A DNA stretch of 64,000 nucleotides, taken from contig NZ_FNFV01000002.1 in the NCBI RefSeq assembly GCF_900102905.1, positions 503,476 through 567,475 of the forward strand, read 5' to 3'. Source of the DNA: Meinhardsimonia xiamenensis (GTDB lineage Bacteria; Pseudomonadota; Alphaproteobacteria; Rhodobacterales; Rhodobacteraceae). The translations under genes were made by a program, and so were the position numbers. Each line of letters opens with the position of its first letter. Positions within the stretch are counted from its first letter, which is position 1. Shown here piece by piece: positions 26,787-38,535 of the stretch. A model generated the notes under the pieces. The model saw only the letters and a list, made by a program, of their open reading frames with translations, searched no databases and was not told the DNA's origin.

Positions 26787-27002
26787 TCAGCCGAGCAGTA
26801 TTCCCAGCACGACAAGCATCAGGCCGACGGCCGAGAGCAGCAGCGCCCCGAGATTGAGGGGGATGATGCGCTGGAGCGCCGCCTTCAGTGCGGCGTCGTC
26901 CAGTCTGCGGGCCTTCGCGCGCGCCACCGTGACGACACAGGCGATCAGCGCCACCACCCCTGCCAGCGTGACCGCGGTGCCGATCCAGATGAGACTCTCC
27001 AT
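26787..27002 (-). CDS. Small inner-membrane protein, two helices
   Basis: A 71-residue protein with two hydrophobic spans (about 4-27 and 49-70) separated by a basic, amphipathic cytoplasmic loop (ARAKARRLDDAALKAAL). No family recognised. It converges tail-to-tail with the FadB-like gene, 6 bases apart, on the opposite strand. Composition and frame use are like its neighbours, which supports it as a real gene, though it is short. Confidence 0.6.
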   Translation of the reverse strand: MESLIWIGTAVTLAGVVALIACVVTVARAKARRLDDAALKAALQRIIPLNLGALLLSAVGLMLVVLGILLG

Positions 27003-27204
27003 GAGCGCGCCCTCCCTTGCGGTGGCCGGTGGCAGTGCTGACCGGAGGCGGATCCCGGCAGCGCCTCTCCGCCCCTAGCGCGGATGGCGCCCCGCCGCAA
27101 CCGGGCCGGCCGCCACCGCCTGCGGGCGCGTGTGTGCTTGCCGGCGGCCGGTCACTCGGCTAGCTACGCGGGGTGGTACGAAGCATCCATCGAGCAGGCC
27201 AGAC

Positions 27205-27480
27205 ATGACCGACACTCCAAGGGACGATACCCCTGACACCCCGTCGAGCTATCGCGTCGCCGCGGACGAGCTGCGCGCCTTCATCGAACGCTACGAGCGT
27301 CTCGAGGCGGAGAAGAAGGACATCGCCGACGCGCAGAAGGAAGTGATGGCCGAGGCCAAGGCGCGCGGGTATGACACCAAGATCATGCGCAAGGTCATCG
27401 CGCTCAGAAAGCGCGACCGCGACGAGATCGCCGAAGAGGAGGCGGTGCTCGAGATGTACAAGCAGGCGCTGGGCATGTGA
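27205..27480 (+). CDS. gapR: GapR-family (DUF2312) nucleoid-associated protein
   Basis: A 91-residue protein matching the DUF2312/GapR family. It has a variable polar N-terminus, then the conserved core [20 protein letters not shown], and [24 protein letters not shown]. In Caulobacter GapR binds overtwisted AT-rich DNA ahead of forks and RNA polymerase and stimulates topoisomerases. The core here is complete. ATG 27205 is preferred over an upstream start that lacks a ribosome site. It stands alone; parE in this window encodes a plausible functional partner at a distance. Confidence 0.92.
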   Translation: MTDTPRDDTPDTPSSYRVAADELRAFIERYERLEAEKKDIADAQKEVMAEAKARGYDTKIMRKVIALRKRDRDEIAEEEAVLEMYKQALGM

Positions 27481-27559
27481 CCGGCTACGCGCGATGCGCA
27501 CCTGCGCGTGCGACGCCGACGCGCGGCCTGCCACGGCTCTGCCCCCCTGCCCCCCTTGC

Positions 27560-27596
27560 GCGCCGGCTGTGTCCGCCAGCACTGGACAGCCGGCGC
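27560..27596 (+). terminator. Strong hairpin after gapR
   Basis: An 11-base-pair perfect stem (GCGCCGGCTGT with ACAGCCGGCGC) closes a 15-base loop that can add TCC/GGA pairs. It starts 80 bases past the gapR stop and ends 21 bases before the permease ATG. It could terminate gapR transcription or occlude permease translation. No T-run follows. Confidence 0.5.
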
Positions 27597-27617
27597 TCAA
27601 GGCGATAGCGCTGAGCC

Positions 27618-29285
27618 ATGGCCGAGAATTTCGCTCAGGATAGCGGCGCCCCGCGCCCCGCGCGCGCTGGCAGGTTTCGGGTCGATCCCTGGTCGCTCGG
27701 GGCGCTGCTGATTGCGGCGGTGGTGCTGATGCCCATCGTCTCGGTGGTCTGGCTGGCGTTCAACCCGACCGAGAACATCTGGCCGCATCTCGTTTCCACC
27801 ACGCTGCCGCGGTATTTTTCGAACACGGTCATCCTCGCGGGTGCGGTGGGGGCAATCACCGCGGCGGTGGGTACCGGCACGGCGTGGCTCGTGACCATGT
27901 ACGATTTCCCGTGCCGCGGATTCCTTGCCCGTGCGCTGCTCTTCCCGCTGGCAATTCCGGCCTATGTCGGCGCCTATGCGCTCGTCGACTTCCTCGAGTA
28001 TGCCGGGCCCGTCCAGACGGGGATGCGCGCGCTCTTCGGCTGGCAGAGCGCGCGCGAGTACTGGTTTCCGGAAATCCGCTCGCGGCTGGGCGCGATCGTG
28101 GTGCTCTCCGCGGCGCTGTTCCCTTACGTCTTCCTTCTCGCCCGGGCCGCCTTTCAGGAGCAGTCGGGCGGGGCGCATGAGGTGGCGCGCGCCCTTGGCG
28201 CCGGACCGTGGCGCCGGTTTCTGCGCGTGGGGTTGCCGCTCGCGCGGCCGGCGGTCGCGGCGGGGGTGGCGATCGTGATGATGGAGACGGTCGCCGACTT
28301 CGGCACTGTCGACTATTTCGCCGTCCAGACGCTGACCACGGGCATCTTCTCCGTCTGGCTGCAGTCGGGGAATGCGGGCGGGGCGGCCCAGATTGCCTCG
28401 GTGATGCTCGGGATCATCCTCGTTCTGATGGCGCTCGAGAAGTTCAGCCGCCGCCGCAGCCGCTTTCACGAGATATCGCGCAACGCCCGGCCCATTTCGC
28501 CGATACCGCTCGCGGGAGGGGCGGCATGGCTGGCGACGGCGGCCTGCGCCTTTCCTTTCCTGCTCGGCTTCGTGCTGCCGGGTGGCGTCATCCTTTGGCA
28601 TGCCCTCAACAATCCCGGCTACTGGGTGGATCCCGGGCTTGCGCGGGCGTTCGCCCATACCCTGATCACGGGGGGCGCGGCGGCGGTGATCTGCGTTCTG
28701 GCGGCGCTGTTCATGGTCTATGGCGTGCGCCAGTCCGGCCGCCGCCTGCCAAGGCTCCTTCTGCCGCTCACCACGCTCGGCTATGCGGCTCCGGGCGCGG
28801 TGCTCGGGGTGGGCATCCTCATTCCCCTCGCGCGGTTCGACAACTGGCTCGCGGACGTGATCCTCTCCGTCACCGGGCACGACGTCGGCCTGATTCTGAC
28901 CGGCTCGGCCTTCGCGATCGTGCTCGCCTATGTCGTGCGCTTCTTCGCCATCGCCGAGGGCGCGACCGATGCGGCGCTGGAACGTGTCGCGCCGAACCTG
29001 CCACTGGCGGCGCGCTCGCTCGGGCGCACGGCCGGAGGGGCGCTTCGGGAGATCCATGTGCCGCTCATCCGCGGTTCGGTGGCAACGGCGCTGCTTCTGG
29101 TCTTCGTGGACTGCGTCAAGGAGCTGCCCGCCACGCTGCTCTTGCGGCCCTTCAACTACAACACCCTTGCCACCCGTGTGCATGAGAAGGCATCGCTCGA
29201 GCAGATCGGTCAGGCGGCCCCGGCGGCGCTGCTCGTCATTGCCGTGGGTCTTCTCGCGGTGATGCTCATGGCGCGGGGGCGGTAG
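27618..29285 (+). CDS. Iron(III)-type ABC transporter permease (FbpB-like, fused double permease)
   Basis: A 555-residue protein with about 12 membrane spans arranged as two binding-protein-dependent permease modules. Each has an EAA-type loop: ARALGAGPWRRFLRVGLPLARPA near 195 and ARSLGRTAGGALREIHVPLIRG near 475. The fused layout is typical of FbpB/SfuB/ThiP-type permeases; sequences such as VADFGTVDYFAVQTLTTGIF are characteristic of the iron(III) branch. The cognate binding protein and ATPase are not adjacent, so the complex must be completed by genes elsewhere. The start follows the gapR hairpin by 21 bases. Confidence 0.85.
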   Translation: MAENFAQDSGAPRPARAGRFRVDPWSLGALLIAAVVLMPIVSVVWLAFNPTENIWPHLVSTTLPRYFSNTVILAGAVGAITAAVGTGTAWLVTMYDFPCRGFLARALLFPLAIPAYVGAYALVDFLEYAGPVQTGMRALFGWQSAREYWFPEIRSRLGAIVVLSAALFPYVFLLARAAFQEQSGGAHEVARALGAGPWRRFLRVGLPLARPAVAAGVAIVMMETVADFGTVDYFAVQTLTTGIFSVWLQSGNAGGAAQIASVMLGIILVLMALEKFSRRRSRFHEISRNARPISPIPLAGGAAWLATAACAFPFLLGFVLPGGVILWHALNNPGYWVDPGLARAFAHTLITGGAAAVICVLAALFMVYGVRQSGRRLPRLLLPLTTLGYAAPGAVLGVGILIPLARFDNWLADVILSVTGHDVGLILTGSAFAIVLAYVVRFFAIAEGATDAALERVAPNLPLAARSLGRTAGGALREIHVPLIRGSVATALLLVFVDCVKELPATLLLRPFNYNTLATRVHEKASLEQIGQAAPAALLVIAVGLLAVMLMARGR

Positions 29286-29351
29286 GGCCGACAACGACGG
29301 GACAGGAGCGCTGCCTTTCCTGCGAACGCTCCGCGCTCTAGATTGGGCGGC

Positions 29352-29657
29352 ATGAGACACATGGTGATCACCGCGGTGCTCGCCGCGGGGCTTGCGGCTT
29401 CTCCTGCACGGGCGGGCGAGGGCGCGGAGGAACTGGAGGAAGGCTTCAGCCTTCTGCGAGAGGCGACGCGGCTCATCCTGCGCGGGCTGATGGAGGAAAT
29501 GGAGCCCAAGCTCAGGGAGCTCGAGCAGATCCTTCAGAATCTCGATGCATATGAGGCGCCCGAGATCCTGCCGAACGGCGACATCATCATTCGCCGCAAG
29601 CGCCCGCCCGAGCCGCCAGCGGAGGTCGCGCCGGACGGCGAGGAAATCGAGCTCTGA
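29352..29657 (+). CDS. Small secreted acidic protein
   Basis: A 101-residue protein with a clear signal peptide (about 1-22, ending SPARAG), an acidic helical segment (EELEEGFSLLREATRLIL) and a conserved-looking tail LPNGDIIIRRKRPPEPP. I recall similar short exported proteins in Rhodobacteraceae that databases sometimes mislabel as ATPases; no nucleotide-binding motif is visible here. Function unknown. The permease ends 66 bases upstream. Confidence 0.62.
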   Translation: MRHMVITAVLAAGLAASPARAGEGAEELEEGFSLLREATRLILRGLMEEMEPKLRELEQILQNLDAYEAPEILPNGDIIIRRKRPPEPPAEVAPDGEEIEL

Positions 29658-29684
29658 GTGCCGGGGCCTGAAGTCGGGCGAGAG

Positions 29685-29701
29685 GCCGGGCGAGGCCCGG
29701 C
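29685..29701. terminator. Short hairpin between convergent genes
   Basis: GCCGGGC, GAG loop, GCCCGGC: a perfect 7-base-pair stem in the 55-base gap between the small secreted protein and ppx, which converge. Probably a bidirectional stop or RNA-stabilising structure; no T-run. Confidence 0.4.
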
Positions 29702-29712
29702 GGGCGCGCGTG

Positions 29713-31278
29713 TCAGGCGGACTTGCCGGCCTGCACCCTGACCTCGGTGCGGGCCTTCAGCGATGCTGCGAGCGAGGCGAAGCGCGCCTGGGCCACCTCG
29801 CCGAACAGGTCGGTGGCATGGGGCGTGAGGCGCAACTCCAGCAGCCTCTTCTTCGGATACCAGGCAAGGCTGCCCATCTTGTCGGGGTTGTCGACCGCCA
29901 GCATGGCGCCGAAGCGCATGGCCTTGCCCAGCACCTCGGCCTCGCGAATCTCGTCCTCGTCGAGAAGCTTCAGAAGCGGCGTCAGCCGCGACTCGGCGCG
30001 GCTGTTCTTGTAGCGGTGCAGAAGCGCCAGTCCCAGAAACACCCGCTCGCGATGGTCGAGCGCGGCGAGATTGGCGCGGGTGACATAGTCGAAGCAGGCT
30101 TCGTGGCGGTAGTCTGGGTGCGCCCGCCACGTAACGTCATGGAGGTGACAGGCGGCGCGGATGAGCCGGGCGCGCTCGGGCCGGGCGGCGCGGAAGATGG
30201 GCAGGATGAAGCGGTGCAGGGCACGGCCGAAGCCGGGTTGGCGCGCGTCCTTGTATTCGGCGAAACGCGCGGCCTCGATCAGCGGGTCGCGCCGGCGGAT
30301 GCGCTCGGGCATCTGCTCATAGAGAAGCCCCTCGCGGATGCCGTAGCTCGAGATGGCGATGTCCTTCGGACCCAGCACCTCCACGATGCCCGAGAGCACC
30401 TCGGCCGCGATCGGCACCAGCGACATGCGCGCCTCGCCGATGCCGGTCATGGCTCTGAGCTCGTCGACGCTGTGATCGGCGATGAAGTGGATGGTGGCGC
30501 GCGCCGACTTGCGCTTCATCCGGTATTCGTGGAGCACCTTGAGCGGATAGCCGCGACGCTCCATGTCGATGCGGGCGATCGCCCGCCATGAACCGCCGAC
30601 AAGGAAAATGCGCTTGTGCCCGGTGCCGAACGCCGCGGCAAGTTCCTTCAGCGTGCCCCTGATCATCTGCCGCCGCGCCTTGCGCCCGCCCTTGAGCCCC
30701 TTGAGCGTGAGCGGTCCGAGGTCGGTGGAGACACGCCGGCCCACCCGGCCGGCGCCGACTTCGGCCAGTTCCATCGATGAGCCCCCGAGATCGCACACCA
30801 GCCCTTCGGCGTCGGGCCAGCCCAGCAGCACGCCCTGGGCGGAGAAGCGCGCCTCTTCCTGCCCGTCGATGACATGCACCTCCATGCCCGTTCTGGCCCT
30901 GACCTCCTCCACGAACTCGGGCCCGTCGGCCGCCTCGCGCACCGCCGCCGTGGCCACGGCGGTGAGCGGCGTGATCCCGAGGCCTTCGCCGATGCGCTGG
31001 AAGCGCAGGAGCGCGGAGAGAGCGCGGCGGCGGCCATCGGGGTTGAGCCGGCCGGTCTCCTTCAGCCCCGCGCCAAGCCCGGCCATGACCTTTTCGTTGA
31101 AGAAATAGGCCGGCGAGCGCGCGGCACCGTCAAAGACGACGAGCCGCACCGAGTTCGAGCCGACATCGACCACGCCCACCCGGCGCAGCTTGCGCGCCTC
31201 GGGATCGGCGAAGATCGGCCGCTCGAAGAAGCCCTGCGCACTCTGGGCTGCCGAGGGCGAGGAGTCGCTTCCGTCCAT
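29713..31278 (-). CDS. ppx: Exopolyphosphatase (Ppx/GppA family)
   Basis: A 521-residue ASKHA-fold phosphatase that degrades polyphosphate or pppGpp. The N-terminal phosphate-1 loop VVDVGSNSVRLVVFD, the catalytic-Glu region ATAAVREAADG and the phosphate-2 loop VCDLGGSSMELAEV are intact. The C-terminal part (from about residue 330) is HD-like and alpha-helical. It follows ppk1 in the same direction, 96 bases away, a standard pairing of polyphosphate-making and -breaking enzymes. Family membership alone does not distinguish Ppx from GppA; the ppk1 neighbour favours Ppx. Confidence 0.93.
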   Translation of the reverse strand: MDGSDSSPSAAQSAQGFFERPIFADPEARKLRRVGVVDVGSNSVRLVVFDGAARSPAYFFNEKVMAGLGAGLKETGRLNPDGRRRALSALLRFQRIGEGLGITPLTAVATAAVREAADGPEFVEEVRARTGMEVHVIDGQEEARFSAQGVLLGWPDAEGLVCDLGGSSMELAEVGAGRVGRRVSTDLGPLTLKGLKGGRKARRQMIRGTLKELAAAFGTGHKRIFLVGGSWRAIARIDMERRGYPLKVLHEYRMKRKSARATIHFIADHSVDELRAMTGIGEARMSLVPIAAEVLSGIVEVLGPKDIAISSYGIREGLLYEQMPERIRRRDPLIEAARFAEYKDARQPGFGRALHRFILPIFRAARPERARLIRAACHLHDVTWRAHPDYRHEACFDYVTRANLAALDHRERVFLGLALLHRYKNSRAESRLTPLLKLLDEDEIREAEVLGKAMRFGAMLAVDNPDKMGSLAWYPKKRLLELRLTPHATDLFGEVAQARFASLAASLKARTEVRVQAGKSA

Positions 31279-31374
31279 GTGCCTGTCCCGTTGGGCGCGG
31301 TCGTTCTCAAGCCTTGCCGCAGTGGCGCGCCTGCGTCAATCGCGCGGTATGCCGCGGCGCCGCTGTCACGCCTG

Positions 31375-33605
<2,231 letters not shown>

Positions 33606-33609
<4 letters not shown>

Positions 33610-34295
33610 GCGCTCTCCTGTCCGTTTGTCTGCAGAACCCGCGCGGCAAGCGCCCGCGTCACCGGCCGCTTTTCGGCCAGCGCGACGGCATCAAGCGCGG
33701 CAACCGCCGCCTGGGCGGCGGCGAAGGAGCGGTCGATGCGCCGGGCGAGCCAGGTGACAAGCTCGGGGCCGACCCTGATCTGGCGATCGGCGAAGAGCTT
33801 GACAAGTACGGCGGCGAGAAGCGCGTCATCGGGCGGGGCCAGGCGGGCAACACTCATCGCCTGCAGGCGGCTGGCCAGATCGGGCAGGGTGGCGGGCCAG
33901 TGTGCCGGCGCGCGCCGGGCGGTGAGAAGAAGCGGCCGGCGCGCCTCGCGGCAGAGGTTGAGCAGGTGAAAAAGGGCCCTCTCGCCTTCGGCGTCACCGG
34001 CGAGGCGGTCGGCATCCTCGAGCGCGATCGGCCGGCTTTCGCCGATCTCGCCGGCGATGGCGGCCGTGTCGAGCGCCTCCCATGCGAGCACCCGCGCGCC
34101 CGTCTCCTGCGCCCAGACCGCCACGAGGTGCGACTTGCCCGCGCCCTCGGGGCCGACAAGCGCGAGACGCGCATCGGGCCAGTCGCGCCAGCCGTCCAGC
34201 GCTGCGAGCGCCTCGGCATTGGCCGCCGAGACGAAGAAGTCGCCGCGGCCGAGCGAGGTCCTGCTTGGAAGCGGAAGGGGCAACTGGCGGGTCAT
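33606..34295 (-). CDS. hdaA: Hda/DnaA-domain-III-like regulatory ATPase
   Basis: A 229-residue DnaA-related protein, about the size of Hda, lacking the DNA-binding domain IV. The N-terminal clamp-binding peptide QLPLPLP is at residues 4-10, followed by an AAA+ P-loop [10 protein letters not shown] box VII-like region is also present. Hda with the beta clamp stimulates ATP hydrolysis by DnaA to prevent re-initiation. ATG 34295 places the clamp motif at the very start as in the family. It is first in a chain with ppk1 (4-base overlap), 75 bases after the AI-2E-type permease gene. Confidence 0.9.
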
Positions 34296-34370
34296 CTTGT
34301 CAGCGGTGTCCTCGAGAGATCGAGCGAGGGCGGCGCGGTGAAACGGTGCAGGCATGAAAGCGGGTCACGG

Positions 34371-35438
34371 TCATTTCTTTTCGGCCGCGCCGGAGCTGCG
34401 ATAGAGCGGTCCTTCCTTGTATTTCTCCACTGCAAATCGCGCGAGCACGCCGAGCGCGGCCGAGACGGGCACCGCCACCAGCATGCCGACAAAGCCGAAG
34501 AGCGAGCCGAAGACCGACAGAGCCAGCAAGAGCCACACCGGGTGCAGCCCCACGCTGCCGCCGACGAGCTTGGGGGTGAGAACATTGCCCTCGAGCATCT
34601 GGCCGGCGAAAAAGATACCGGCGACCACCGCGATCATCATCCAGTCACCCCAGAACTGGTAGAGGGCGAGCCCGATGGCAAGCCCGCCGCCGACGATCGC
34701 ACCGACATAGGGGATGAAGGACAACAGCCCCGCCGTCACCCCGATCACCAGACCGAAGCGCAGCCCGGCGATCATCAGCGCCGTGGCATAGAAGGCCCCG
34801 AGGACGAGCATCACGGTGCCCTGGCCGCGGATGAAGGAGGCGAGCGTGGCATCGATCTCGCGCGCGAGGCGCCGGATCACCGGGGCATGGTCGCGCGGCA
34901 ACAGCTCGTCGATCTCGGCGACCATCCTGTCCCAGTCGAGGAGCAGGTAGAAGGCCACGACCGGCACGATGAAGATCAGCAGGATCACGTTGATGACGCT
35001 GAGCGCCGAGCTCAGCACCGTATTCAGGAGATCGCCCCCCTTGGCCTTGACCGTGTCGCCCACGGCGATGAGCGACTGGCGCACGGTCGAGCTCTCGTCG
35101 AAGAGCTGCGGAAAACGGTCGCTCAGGAAGGCCTGAAGATTTCGAAAGAGATCCGGTGCCGACTGGGCAAGTGCGGTGGCCTGGTTGATGAGGGTGGGGA
35201 TGACCAGAAGCGCGAGCAGCACGAAGATCAGCACCGCAAAGAGCGTGATCGTCGCGGTGGCGAGCGCGCGAGAGAAGCCCAGCCGCTCGAGCGCGTCGGC
35301 GATCGGATCGAGGCAGTAGGCGATGGCGCCGCCCAGCACGAAAGGCAGGATCACGTCGCCGAGGTACCACAGAAGAAAGCCGGCCACCGCCGCTGCGATA
35401 CCCCAGTACTTCAGCTGCTTTTCCACCGGCATTGCCAT
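34371..35438 (-). CDS. AI-2E family transporter
   Basis: A 355-residue membrane protein with about eight spans and a large central soluble loop (about residues 85-150). The conserved C-terminal half contains SFIPYVGAIVGGGLAIGLAL and the motif GNVLTPKLVGGSVGLHPVWLLLAL. The family name comes from TqsA, but most members have uncertain substrates; some act as Na+/H+ antiporters. ATG 35438 follows a plausible AGGAACG site; upstream frame extension is unconserved. It lies directly upstream of hdaA in the same direction, an arrangement I recall as common in alphaproteobacteria. Confidence 0.85.
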   Translation of the reverse strand: MAMPVEKQLKYWGIAAAVAGFLLWYLGDVILPFVLGGAIAYCLDPIADALERLGFSRALATATITLFAVLIFVLLALLVIPTLINQATALAQSAPDLFRNLQAFLSDRFPQLFDESSTVRQSLIAVGDTVKAKGGDLLNTVLSSALSVINVILLIFIVPVVAFYLLLDWDRMVAEIDELLPRDHAPVIRRLAREIDATLASFIRGQGTVMLVLGAFYATALMIAGLRFGLVIGVTAGLLSFIPYVGAIVGGGLAIGLALYQFWGDWMMIAVVAGIFFAGQMLEGNVLTPKLVGGSVGLHPVWLLLALSVFGSLFGFVGMLVAVPVSAALGVLARFAVEKYKEGPLYRSSGAAEKK

Positions 35439-35596
35439 GTCCGTTCCTCGCTGCTCGCGCGCTTCAGGTGTCGCCCAGCCGCCCGCCCGTTGCAAGGGCG
35501 CGCGCGTGCGCCGGCACCTTGCGAAGGCGGGGGCGGACGGGGTAGAGGGGCAGCCGACCCGCTGACACGTCAATCCCATTCGCCGGAGAGCCTGCA

Positions 35597-36964
35597 ATGC
35601 GCCTGTCCCGCTACTTCCTGCCGGTGCTGAAGGAAACCCCTGCCGATGCGCAGATTGCCAGCCACCGGCTGATGCTGCGCGCGGGCATGATCCGCCAGGC
35701 CTCGGCGGGCATCTATTCCTGGCTGCCGCTGGGCTTCAGGGTGCTCAAGAAGATCGAGCGCATCGTGCACGAGGAGCAGATCCGCGCCGGTCACATCCCG
35801 ATGCTGATGCCGACGCTGCAATCGGCCGATCTGTGGCGCGAGTCGGGCCGCTACGACGACTACGGCGAGGAAATGCTGCGCATCAAGGACCGCCACGGGC
35901 GCGAGATGCTCTATGGCCCCACCAACGAGGAGCTCATCACCGACATCGTGCGCGCCCATGTGACGAGCTACCGCGATCTGCCGCTGACGCTCTACCACAT
36001 CCAGTGGAAGTTCCGCGACGAGATCCGGCCGCGCTTCGGGGTGATGCGGGGCCGCGAGTTCTACATGAAGGACGGCTACAACTTCGACCTCACCCGCGAG
36101 GACGCGCTGCACGCCTACAACCGCCACATGGTCAGCTACATCCGCACCTATGAGCGGATGGGGCTGCAGGCGATCCCGATGCGCGCGGCCTCCGGCCCCA
36201 TCGGCGGCGACAACACGCACGAGTTCCTGGTGCTGGCCGACACGGGCGAGTCGGAGGTGTTCTACGACGCGGCCATCACCGACCTGCGCCTTGGCAACCG
36301 CGAGGTGGACTACAACGACCGCGAGCAGGTGGCGGCGATCTGCGCCGAGTTCACCACCCCCTACGCCCGCACCGACGAGACGCACGACCCGGCCGTCTTC
36401 GAGGCCGAGGTGCCGCCCGAGCGCCGCCGGCAGTCGCGCGGCATCGAGGTGGGGCAGATCTTCTATTTCGGCACCAAGTATTCCGAGCCGATGGGGGCGA
36501 CGGTCGTCAACGAGAAGGGCGAGCGCGTCCATCTGCACATGGGCTCGCATGGCATCGGCGTCTCGCGGCTGGCGGGAGCGATCATCGAAGCCTTCCATGA
36601 CGAGCGCGGCATCCTCTGGCCCGAGGAGGTGGCGCCGTTCCAGGTCGGGCTGGTCAACCTGCGCCAGGGGGATGCGGGCACCGACGCGGCCTGCGAGCAG
36701 CTTTACGCCCAGTTGCAGGCCGCCGGGGTCGAGGTGCTCTATGACGACACCGACGAGCGCGCCGGCGCCAAGTTCGCCACGATGGATCTGATCGGTCTGC
36801 CCTGGCGGCTGACGGTCGGCCCGCGCGGGCTCAAGGCCGGGGTGGTGGAGCTGACCGAGCGGCGCACGGGCGCGAGCGAGGAGCTGAAACCGCAAGAGGC
36901 GGTCGCCCGCCTCACCGCGCGCTTCGGCCCGCGCCGCGCCGAGCCCGACGCGGCCTGGCTCTGA
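35597..36964 (+). CDS. proS: Prolyl-tRNA synthetase (short type)
   Basis: A 455-residue class II synthetase lacking the large editing insertion, as is usual for the alphaproteobacterial short form. Motif 1 region ([13 protein letters not shown]), motif 2 ([21 protein letters not shown]) and motif 3 (HGIGVSRL) are complete, along with TNEELI. A C-terminal anticodon-binding domain follows. It converges on dgkA with only 2 bases between the stops. Confidence 0.97.
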   Translation: MRLSRYFLPVLKETPADAQIASHRLMLRAGMIRQASAGIYSWLPLGFRVLKKIERIVHEEQIRAGHIPMLMPTLQSADLWRESGRYDDYGEEMLRIKDRHGREMLYGPTNEELITDIVRAHVTSYRDLPLTLYHIQWKFRDEIRPRFGVMRGREFYMKDGYNFDLTREDALHAYNRHMVSYIRTYERMGLQAIPMRAASGPIGGDNTHEFLVLADTGESEVFYDAAITDLRLGNREVDYNDREQVAAICAEFTTPYARTDETHDPAVFEAEVPPERRRQSRGIEVGQIFYFGTKYSEPMGATVVNEKGERVHLHMGSHGIGVSRLAGAIIEAFHDERGILWPEEVAPFQVGLVNLRQGDAGTDAACEQLYAQLQAAGVEVLYDDTDERAGAKFATMDLIGLPWRLTVGPRGLKAGVVELTERRTGASEELKPQEAVARLTARFGPRRAEPDAAWL

Positions 36965-36966
36965 GC

Positions 36967-37332
36967 TCAGCCGAGCCCCAGCCGCCAGAGCACCACCACC
37001 CAGGCAACCCCCGCGGCGAGCGCGGCCACCGCGACGCCGGCGGAGCCTGCATCCTTGGCGCGGCGGGCGAGGTCGTGCTCCTCTGTCGAGATGCGGTCCA
37101 CCGCGCGCTCGATGGCGGTGTTGATGAGTTCCACCGCAAGCACCACGACGCCGAGGGAGAGGATGAGCGCGCGCTCGCCCATCGTCAGCGGCAGGATGAA
37201 GGCCGCGAGCGCCGAGACGCCATTGGCCCAGACCCAGCTGCGGAAGGAGTGCTCATTGGCCCAGGCATCGCGCCAGCCCGCGAGGCTCCAGAGCACGCGC
37301 CATTTCAGGCGCCTGAAGAACCCGTTGATCAT
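36967..37332 (-). CDS. dgkA: Diacylglycerol kinase
   Basis: A 121-residue membrane enzyme with three spans that phosphorylates diacylglycerol released during osmoregulated glucan or LPS modification. The DAGK signature is visible: the active-site stretch VVLAVELINTAIERAVDRI, with RAKDAGSAGVAVA following. ATG 37332 behind GGGAAGGAT gives the standard length. It stands alone between proS and the Hint-domain gene. Confidence 0.95.
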   Translation of the reverse strand: MINGFFRRLKWRVLWSLAGWRDAWANEHSFRSWVWANGVSALAAFILPLTMGERALILSLGVVVLAVELINTAIERAVDRISTEEHDLARRAKDAGSAGVAVAALAAGVAWVVVLWRLGLG

Positions 37333-37531
37333 CCTTCCCTCTCCCGCCGCCCGGCTCCGTGGCCAAGCCTGCCGCGGTGCCACTCTCGGCGCAAGACGGC
37401 GCGGCCAGTGCAGTTCGTCAGCCTTTTCGGCAGAGAATGCTTTCTGATGACGGGATTTTGCGTTACGATTGCAAATTGAGCGACCGTGGGCGCCAAGACC
37501 CCGGCGACAGAGGCAGAGAACGAGCAGCGCC

Positions 37532-38482
37532 ATGCCCGCTTACAGCTGGGTAGACAATTTCTATGAGATTGATCCGGCCTATCCGCCGGATCCGGGGACG
37601 CCGCTTGAGGCAATCGACCTTGTCGCTCGCGACCGCAACGGCGATGGCGAGCTGGATCCCGGCTCGAGAGACACTATCGATGGGGTCCGTTTTTCCCATG
37701 CCTGGGTTGGCGACACGGTCACCGTCGAGTACCCCGACGGTACGCAGGACACGATTACCGGCGTCACCTTCTACCTGAATGACGGGCGAAGGCTGTTTTC
37801 TCCCACCGACGGCTCCACGCTCAAAGATGCCACCTTCGTCTCCTCGACCTATGTGACGACGAGCCAGCCTGTCCAAAACCAGCAGATGGAGCTCGTCATC
37901 TGCTTCACCGCCGGCACGCGCATCGCCGTGCCGGGCGGCGAACGGCCGGTGGAGGAGCTTGAGGTGGGCGACCTGGTGGTCACCCTCGATCACGGGCCGC
38001 AGCCGGTTCGCTGGATCGGGCGGCGCAAGGTAGCCGGGCGCGGTGACCTCGCGCCGATCCGTTTTGCCCCCGGTGCCATCGGCAACGCGCGTGAGCTGCG
38101 CGTCTCGCCCCAGCACCGGATGCTGGTGACGGGCTGGCGGGCGGAGCTCCATTTCGGCGAGGCGGAGGTGCTGGCGCCCGCGCGCGGGCTTGTCGATGGC
38201 GACCGCGTCCATGTCGCGCCCTGCGAAGAGGTGGAGTATGTGCATCTTCTCTTCGACCGCCACGAGATCATCTTCGCCGAAGGGGTGCCGAGCGAAAGCT
38301 TCTACCCCGGCGAGTTCACGCTGAGCCATGACCGCGCCATCGCCGGCGAGCTGGCGGTGCTCTTTCCCGAGCTGTTCCGGCGCCGCGGCGGCGTTCACGG
38401 CGTGTGGATGCCGGCGCGGAGGATCCTGACGGTGCGCGAGGCGGTGGTTCTGGCCGAGGGGGCGGCGCGCGCCGCGGCTTGA
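37532..38482 (+). CDS. Hint (hedgehog/intein) domain protein
   Basis: A 316-residue protein. Residues 1-123 are an unfamiliar acidic N-terminal segment beginning MPAYSWVDNFYEIDP, with an RDRNGDGELDPGS stretch that resembles a calcium-binding loop. The Hint domain starts at Cys124 (CFTAGTRIAVPGGERPVEEL) and includes VGDLVVTLDHGPQPVRWIGRR and the histidine-bearing SPQHRMLVTG. Hint domains can cleave the peptide bond before their first cysteine. Many Rhodobacteraceae proteins have this domain, often secreted, and their substrates are unknown. No signal peptide is evident, so any export would be by another route. lolC follows 53 bases later. Confidence 0.85.
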   Translation: MPAYSWVDNFYEIDPAYPPDPGTPLEAIDLVARDRNGDGELDPGSRDTIDGVRFSHAWVGDTVTVEYPDGTQDTITGVTFYLNDGRRLFSPTDGSTLKDATFVSSTYVTTSQPVQNQQMELVICFTAGTRIAVPGGERPVEELEVGDLVVTLDHGPQPVRWIGRRKVAGRGDLAPIRFAPGAIGNARELRVSPQHRMLVTGWRAELHFGEAEVLAPARGLVDGDRVHVAPCEEVEYVHLLFDRHEIIFAEGVPSESFYPGEFTLSHDRAIAGELAVLFPELFRRRGGVHGVWMPARRILTVREAVVLAEGAARAAA

Positions 38483-38535
38483 CCTCGCCCGCCCTTGGCC
38501 CCACTTTCCGGCCTGATCCGGAAGGCAGGAAAGCC

